The notes under the pieces are model-generated. The model had not been told where the DNA came from and made no database searches. It saw only the letters and a program-made list of their open reading frames with translations. 64,000 nucleotides of DNA from Corinectria fuckeliana (taxonomy: Eukaryota > Ascomycota > Sordariomycetes > Hypocreales > Nectriaceae), in contig WPDH01000120.1 of assembly GCA_019137255.1 (NCBI GenBank), forward strand, positions 62,001 to 126,000, in the 5' to 3' direction. Below are positions 57,401 through 64,000 of the stretch, one piece after another. Both the position numbers and the translations under genes were made by a program. Numbering within the stretch: position 1 is the first letter of the stretch; every line of letters starts with the position of its first letter.

Positions 57401-57757
57401 CCGCGCCCCCGCGCCCCGGCCCCACTAAGAGCATAGCGATGCCGGGCCCGATGCTCCACAGTTCGGTTCATTACCTTGCCAATCATGGGAGTAAAAAAAG
57501 AGAAATACTCGCTCAAGTTAAAGCCGAATGATTCCGTCACGGGAGGATAGGTACGGCTTCTGGTGCGAGTAGTCAACTGCAAATTCTTGTAATTTCACCT
57601 GGTGTCTTTGTTGAGACTCTGCTTCGTGGCTTCATGGCCATTCTATTTTCGCACATAGCTAGGCACTCATACAAAACCAACAGCTTTTACATATCCAATG
57701 TCTCAGCTGTCTGGTGGATCACCGGTTTTTAGTTTCCAAACCAGAAATCCCCCATGA
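54278..57757. other. Gene-poor region between the coiled-coil gene and the DUF3638/3645 gene
   Basis: About 3.5 kb without a supported gene. It begins with the promoter and leader of the coiled-coil gene (including the GGC repeat) and ends with the 3' region of the large gene. TACCTA/TAGGTA words recur (for example near 55125-55210, 55907-55940, 57050-57063 and 57288-57300). Several short frames exist, none with a motif. Confidence 0.45.
54461..54510. repeat. GGC trinucleotide microsatellite
   Basis: An almost perfect (GGC)n run of about 14 units followed by GGA units, located about 190 bp upstream of the minus-strand gene's ATG, so probably in its leader or promoter. On the coding strand it reads GCC. 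It keeps frames open on both strands by composition. Confidence 0.85.
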
Positions 57758-60700
57758 CTAAGTTGTGCATCCATTATCCTCCTCGAAGTCGTCCTCTGTC
57801 AAAATGACACCGTCCAAAACCTTGCCCATATGAGTCTTCTCAATGAGCTCGCCATTCTGGCGTATTCGCGTCATCAGAACCTTGATGAACTTGACAGGGC
57901 TCTTCGTGAACCCAGACTTGTTGATCAACTCGCCATCCTTCAACCCGGGCGGGATGAAGCCATCCGCCTCCAGCACGACATGATCGTTAGTAGCCTTCCA
58001 GGCCAGCCCTAGCTGGTCGCAGAGGTCGGTGTATTCCTGGAAAGATGACAGATACAACTGACCAGCAAAGAGGTTGAGGTGGACGGCCTGCTCACGTGAA
58101 AGGACGGGGCTCGTCGGTCGTTGCGGGACAGTGTACAGGGCCAAGTGGTCCAGAGGCTTGAAGCCGAGGTTGATGCGAGGAGAGTAGAGATGCAGCGTGA
58201 CATGGCGAGACGCCTCGATCGATGGGACCATCCCATTCGCCTCGTACGGGCTGATGATGACCAAGTGACTGACGGTGTTGTTCTCAGAGGTGCTTGTCAG
58301 AATCCATTGCACTGGGCGCTGGAACAAGTCCGAGCAATCCTTATTACTGAAGGCCGCCTCGATGGACCTAGCAAAGTCATCCGTAACCCAGACATGGGCA
58401 GGAAACTCGCCGACATCGAGGTGCTTCGCAGCTGTCGCGTTGCTGAGGGCCATGAATGCTGGCTTGAAACCGCCTCGACCATCCTGCATTTTCCCGTGCT
58501 TAATAAAATAGCGTAGCCCCAGGTGAATCGCGTGTGCCGCCGGCTTGACGTTGGGCGGCTTCTCAATCTGTCGTTCCGTCTCCATTTCAGGCGAGAGCTC
58601 CCTCTCCTGCTCCTCCTGCAAGGAGGCTGTACCAAATTGGGTGATGCCAAACTGATTACAGCGATCCTGAAATCGCGATCTGATGGTTGGTTCGACGTCT
58701 TCGAGCATCGTGAAGACGGCTTGGCGGGTGGCATGTGGACGGTATCGGTAGTCTAGGCTCTGCGCCTCGTCCTCCAAAAACCTCTGAGCCCATTCTATGT
58801 TCCCCGTACAACTGTTCCCGGAAATCCCTAATCTTTCTTTCCAGATATCGTCTTGCCGGAAGAACCGGAGGCCTTGAACGACCCATAAAGGAAGAGTCCG
58901 TCGCAGATCAGTCCATGTCTCGGAGATGGCCCAGCAGACGACGTCTGAAACGGTAATAGATTGAGAGGCCGACGAAGGCTCCCGCTGCATCAATATATTC
59001 GTTTCAATCTCTCTGGGAATGCAGAACACCACAGACTGTCCTTTTCCGAGCTTCCGCATCCGCATGCACGCTGAGATGTTAGCGAAGGCTGATTACTGAG
59101 GGTGTGTTATGCTTCTTACCTTGGACAAGTCTGTCCTTTGTCAAATTTGCACCGAGAGTTACCGCCGCGCGATAAGACTCTGGAAGCTTCAGGTCAGTTC
59201 CTCTCGTGTGTCCTTCATCGAGGAAGATGAGACATTGGTCCAGCTGCTTGAAAAAAGGCGATGTCTGTAGTTCCTCGACTTTGCCGGACTGATCTAGAAC
59301 CATGAGTTCATCACCGTCGCTGAAAAATACTACGGCTTGGGTTCTATCATCCCCGTCATATAGCTTCAACCATGCTCTCGCAAACTCGTGGTTGTTGAGG
59401 TCAATGACTTGGGCACCAACATCGAGGATAACCCGCGTGTTTGGTTCCATCTTGGTAACCATGCTAAGGAGTGCATCGCAGTCCGAAATAGTTCCGTTGC
59501 CTCGCGGCGGCATCAATTCAGTGCCGTTTTCCGGGCGCAGCAGATGCTCCAACACCAAGGCATTGGTGTGCTTCTGCTTCGGAAGATCCAATTGGTTGAC
59601 ATCCATCGGCAGTACGTATCTGGAGTCGTTGGTCCCACTGAACCCAGTTGTAGGGTTAGGCTTCGCTTTGCCCAAGTCCCAACCAGAGGCTGTGAGTTTG
59701 TGCGGGAACTCCTTCAACTCCTTCACGAAGACCACGTGAGACAGGAAGTAGTCGATGGCTCCCTTGGAGAACCGGAGATGCTGGAAGACTTCCGACGTGC
59801 ACTGGACGCAATCGCGGAGGTTGATGCCGGTAAGCTGCCTAAAGGCCGGAGGCAAAGTGGGTGCCGTTGCAACCCATGCTTGGTATTTCAGATCGGCGCT
59901 GTCGGAACGGACAAGAAGTTCCAACGAGTTGAAGAGATGCTCGTCAGCGAGGCCACCGTAATAATAGCTTAGACAAGTAAGCACAATTACAACATCGGGG
60001 TGGCTGAACTCGGATCGAGGGGTTGGGTTGTCCTTGGCTCGGAAAGGCACGGCGAGCATGGTTTTCTTCTCTCTGTTGGAGTCTATGCCATAATTGACCC
60101 GCCATCGCTTGTTTCCGAATACGAAGCCAAGTATGCCCCCGGCTATGAGACCACGGAGGAGGAGAATGTGGTTGATGGTGGTTTCGTTCCAGAGAGCGCT
60201 GCTTTCGACGGCCTCAATTTCCTCGGAAGATAGCTCTGGCGTGGTCATGTATCGCAAGAAAGCTGCCCTGGTGTTGCTAGGTTGGCGTGCAATCGGAAAA
60301 CCAGCAACCCCTTTGTCGCAGATGTTGCTGGCGAGACGACTCAGGAGAAAGGCCTCGGCGTCGGGGCGAAGAATCCGTATTCTCGAGAACCTCTCAGGAT
60401 GTCGACAATCCATATCGACGGACTCGGGAAATTTCCTCTTCGCCTCCGGGGTGAATTTCGCGACCAGGTCTAGCACTTCTTGAATCAGAACCCAGCGCTC
60501 CGGGCTGTGCTCCATAGGTCTCTGCTTGCCAAGGGTGTAGATGAGCTCGAACTTCACGCTGAAGTTCTCGTCGCTCTCATCAACCACGTCTCTGGACTTG
60601 CTGTCAAAAAAGCGCTGAGTCTCCAGTAGCTTGCTAGCCACGTCTGCATCCCCGTCGATCTGGCATTCAAGGCCCATCAATTGGAAAGACAGTAAATGCT

Positions 60701-63700
60701 CGGGCTGGACCATCATGACGCCGCCCTCTTGCATGCATCTATCGACTAGTCTTCGGAGAATATCCACCTTTTGTGTATCCATGCGAATTGCCCTCGAGAA
60801 TGGCAGCTGGTATACCGGGCGATCGAGGAGGCCAGATAGCTTCGATACCAAGAAGTGGAACATTTGCTTAGCCTGAGGCTTTGCCACTATGACTCGCACA
60901 AGTTGCGAGCCATTGCTGAGAGCTGCCGTGACGATGGGGACGATGACGGACGACTTTCCTTCTCCCATGTTGAGCTGCATCACGGCGTTATGTTCGTCGG
61001 GAGGCGCCATCATCTGTCTGGCAATCTGTTGCTGCACCTCTCGAATCATCATGCCACTCTCACATTCGAACAACAGCCATTCTGGATAGTCTCTAGGGTC
61101 CCATTTCTTAGGACCCAAGTTCTCGAGCTCCTTCAGCAGATCGACCTCGTTGTCTTGGAACTGCACCAATCGCTTGGCTTGCTGGAGAGCGGTGATCGCC
61201 CTTCCGTACTCGACGATCCTGTTCTTCCATGCATCGGAGAGATGGGTCCATCGAGATTTTGCAAGTTGCTGTAGGAAAAAGACCGGAGAGATCCTGGGCC
61301 AGAAATTTGTCCTGAAGACAATGTCCTTGATCACAGTCGGAGCGTCCGAAGAATCTGGCGATTGACCACTAGTAGCTTGTGACAGCAAGCTGTAAGTGGC
61401 TTCAGCGTGAATCATGCATTGCTCCAAGTACCGCTGAAGTAACGTGCCGAGATCGGCAACCTTGCACAGAGTTGTGTTCGCGTGATCTTGAAGTGTTGAA
61501 AGGCTACTGCGCAGCTCCGCAAGATAGTCATGCTCAAAAGCGAAGTTGACGCGCGAGTCGAGCAAGCCAAGGACACCGGCTAGCTTAGTCGAGTCCTTAT
61601 GAGTAGTCGTAGCTCGGATCAAGCCCTCAGGAATCCGATGAGAGTGTAATCCAGCTTCGGAAGGTGGACGGTCGTGGAACAGCCTGCTAATCGCCACAAA
61701 GCCCTCTGATGGCGGGATCGGCTCCAACCTGGCAGGTTTAACGAAAGGGCTGATAGAGAGACTACCTCTAGGTATCTCACCCAAAGCGCTGACAAACTTC
61801 TCGAGATACTGGTTGAAGAGCAGATTATTATACCGCGCTGTCCAAAGGGGTATAATGTCGCCCATTGCGTTGGTGACATGAATGTATGTATCAATCTGCG
61901 GTTCAGTTGGTCGTTCGGGCCTCGCACTTGGCCATTGTTGTCTGAGTTCGTTACAGAATGAATGAACCAAGCCGTTGCTGTTCCTGTTTCGCTCGCGAAG
62001 TCTTCGATTCTTCGTATTCTTCGCTGACTCATTTGGCAGGGGCGGTAGTTTTGCCTCAGGGCACAGATTGACTGCCTTGACCCGTTGTTGGACCAGGTCA
62101 TTGAGACGAATTGATTGGATCTGATGGCCTTTTGACAATTCAAAACTGGTATTTGTGGGCAATGGGACAGCTGAAAGCTTGGGCGACATAGAAAGCGCAA
62201 GCAGAGCTTGGGTGATCTGGGGGTTGTTCTTGGGGGCATAGGACATCGTTGCTAGCCAAATCATCAACTGAAACTTGTTCAGCCAATCCCGATTGCTTTG
62301 GAAGGCGTAATGCAAACGGCACCAACACGATGACAGATACGTCTTCGGGCTCTGGAGCCATTTTGGGCCGTACTCCATCTCTTGTACCGATGGCATTTCT
62401 CTGACGGCCAATGTGCAACCTTCGGTGGTGAGAAGTCCATACAAATCATGAACAAGGGATGATGGAGGCTCATATTGAAGAGATTGATGGCCGTGATGAA
62501 TCATGGAAGCCATTTCTCTCGCACGAACAGCTCGCTGGGATTGCTGACCACGGTCTCTTGATTCATACTCCTTGTCGTGCTCTAGGGTGAAAGCCTCGGC
62601 CCCGAATCCCGATACATGTCGGCCAGCACTTCGGACAATGTCTCTTTTGACAAGCTCCATCTCTGCATGGGTCAAGTATTTTGGCTGAGTGAAATCGTCT
62701 GGGTATAGGAAGCCAATTTCACTTGTCTTCTCGAGAATTCCCTGTACGACTTCGTAAAACCGCCCGTCTTGAGATAGAAAGCTCAAGTTAGACGACCACT
62801 GGGTGACTTGCATTAGCCTCTCATGGCGAGGATAGAACGACCTCTCGGGAGCCAGTGCAGCGATGTCTTCGAGTAAACCCAGGGTGCTTTGGGTTAAACA
62901 GGCAACTGAGCGTACAGATGCCGAGCCAAGAATTGATATCGCCTGTTCCGTCCCCGTCCGACCAAGGAGAGGATCCGGGAGGCAGTATGATGTGAGCCCA
63001 TGAAGGTAGGCGAGATATAGCTTGCTTTGCAAGGTATCGTTGTCAACGAGCCGGCCAAGATTGCTGTCGATTGTATACGACTGCACATGTTTGGCGGAGT
63101 CATAACTCACGGATGCCTCCACATGACCGTCAAGAAGCTTGCGATACTTCTGATACTCGATAGTTCCCTTGGGGATGAGCACCATTCGGGCCGGGGGATC
63201 CTGTGTGTCCCGGAGCACCAACTTGCTCTTGAATCCCACTAAGGTTCCAATTGAGTGGTCCGCGTCGATTTGCATCCCTCGAAACTGCCTGGAGGTAATT
63301 GCCGTTTGCCCGGATCTCAAGTGGAAGTCGAGTTGCAGTTGGGGAATATTCACACTAAGCGAGCGCTTTTCCGTATCAAAAAGCATATGGAGCCGCAGGG
63401 GGGCCTCGAGCGGAGCGAGAATTGATGCAATACACCGTCCCGAGTTGCTTGTTGGAGATATCAAGGATATGCTTCCACCTTGCGTGAGCTTCCACCTTGA
63501 GCCATCTCTGATCAAGCGCCAATTCCCAGCGTCAGTCTTCCATGGAGAGTGAACTGAGCAAAACTCGATGATCCCTTTATCGTGGTGGTACCAATGGACG
63601 AAGTCGTCGGCAAATGCATGAGGCAGCGTGTCCTTGAAAAGTCGATGAGGGACTAGATCATGCAACGACATATCCTTCTTCAGGCGTATCAGTAGATCAA

Positions 63701-64000
63701 ATGTTGAAGTCTTTCCAGGAACTTCTTGCATGCCGAAATGAACCGCATGGCCAAAAACGGGTTCGGTACTAGAGAAATGCATGCCTTGAAGAGGGCTTGG
63801 CATAACATCCAAAGTGGAGTGCGGGAACAGTCTTGCGTAGTGAATATGCCGTTCGTAATCCGAAGGAAGGCGCGAGAGTGGCAATCCATTGACCAAGAGC
63901 TCTCCAGTCAAAATGTTGAGATGGACTTTGAGCTGTCCGGAAAATGTCTCGAGCCAATACCAGTTTGAGGGTGCCAGCTTCCAGCCTTCCTTTGGAGTAA
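57758..64000 (-). CDS. Very large DUF3638/DUF3645 protein (often annotated ubiquitinyl hydrolase), 5' end beyond window
   Basis: Two exons are visible on the minus strand, from the window edge (64000, partial) to 59120 and 59070-57758; the 49-nt intron restores LVQACMRMRKLGKGQSVVFC. About 2064 residues are present, and the frame is open to the edge (WYWLETFSGQLKVHLNILTG), so the N-terminus, probably with a DUF6606-type domain, lies outside. The DUF3638 part carries LNMGEGKSSVIVP, a Walker-A-like loop (about 60930-60970). The DUF3645 part carries FLDEGHTRGTDLKLP, a DEAH-like box (about 59190-59230), and then the CMRMRKLGKGQ segment. Automatic annotations call the family ubiquitinyl hydrolase, but I see no classic Cys/His protease motif; an SF2-like ATPase reading fits these motifs better. 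Confidence 0.85.

Noticed and set aside
1..64000. CRISPR arrays, bacterial operons, riboswitches or rRNA genes
   Set aside because: No regularly spaced repeats of CRISPR type, no bacterial gene layout and no rRNA-like sequence were seen; the window is eukaryotic.

Overview
The window is filamentous ascomycete nuclear DNA, most likely Sordariomycetes. Genes lie on both strands with no operons. Introns are short (about 47-80 nt) with GTAAGT-like donors, CTAAC/CTGAC branch sites and CAG/TAG acceptors. The recognisable families (ApsA/Num1, Atg3, Gid1/Vid30, Sam35, Cwc24, an OTU protease, RBR ligases, DUF7924, DUF3638/DUF3645) are fungal. Intergenic DNA is rich in TACCTA/TAGGTA words and CT-rich leaders. 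I built splice models by reading donor, branch and acceptor sites and checking that the frame and family motif continue across each junction. No homology search was possible.

Layout. 1-24.9 kb is a conserved housekeeping block: a PH-domain cortical-anchor-like protein (+), an OTU deubiquitinase (+) convergent with a TPMT-type methyltransferase (-), a small 68-aa ORF (-), Sam35 (+) convergent with Gid1 (-), an uncharacterised coiled-coil protein (-), and a divergently transcribed RBR ubiquitin ligase (+). 25.2-28.5 kb is a gene graveyard: frameshifted relics of a kinase-like gene, a possible PD-(D/E)XK-like gene, an unknown gene, and a Ulp1-like gene bordered by degenerate TTAGGG-type repeats. 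28.86-29.5 kb is an intact isochorismatase-like hydrolase. 30.3-36.3 kb is a 1970-aa ApsA/Num1 homologue with a long internal repeat. 36.3-42.2 kb is gene-poor. 42.3-43.8 kb is a DUF7924 gene. 44.9-47.1 kb is an AT-rich island, CCCTAA-like repeats and further decayed copies of the same Ulp1-like family. 48.1-54.3 kb returns to conserved genes: Cwc24 (+), Atg3 (+) and a coiled-coil protein (-). 54.3-57.7 kb is gene-poor. 57.8-64 kb is a very large DUF3638/DUF3645 protein whose N-terminus lies beyond the right edge.

Functional themes. Ubiquitin and ubiquitin-like biology recurs: OTU protease, Gid1, RBR ligase, Atg3, the DUF3638/3645 protein usually annotated as a ubiquitinyl hydrolase, and the Ulp1-like relics. 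Two members of the ApsA/Num1 PH family lie about 24 kb apart. The most unusual part is the accessory material: two loci 17 kb apart that carry diverged copies of one dead gene family, each near degenerate telomere-like repeats, and each close to a (possible or predicted) PD-(D/E)XK-type nuclease-like gene.
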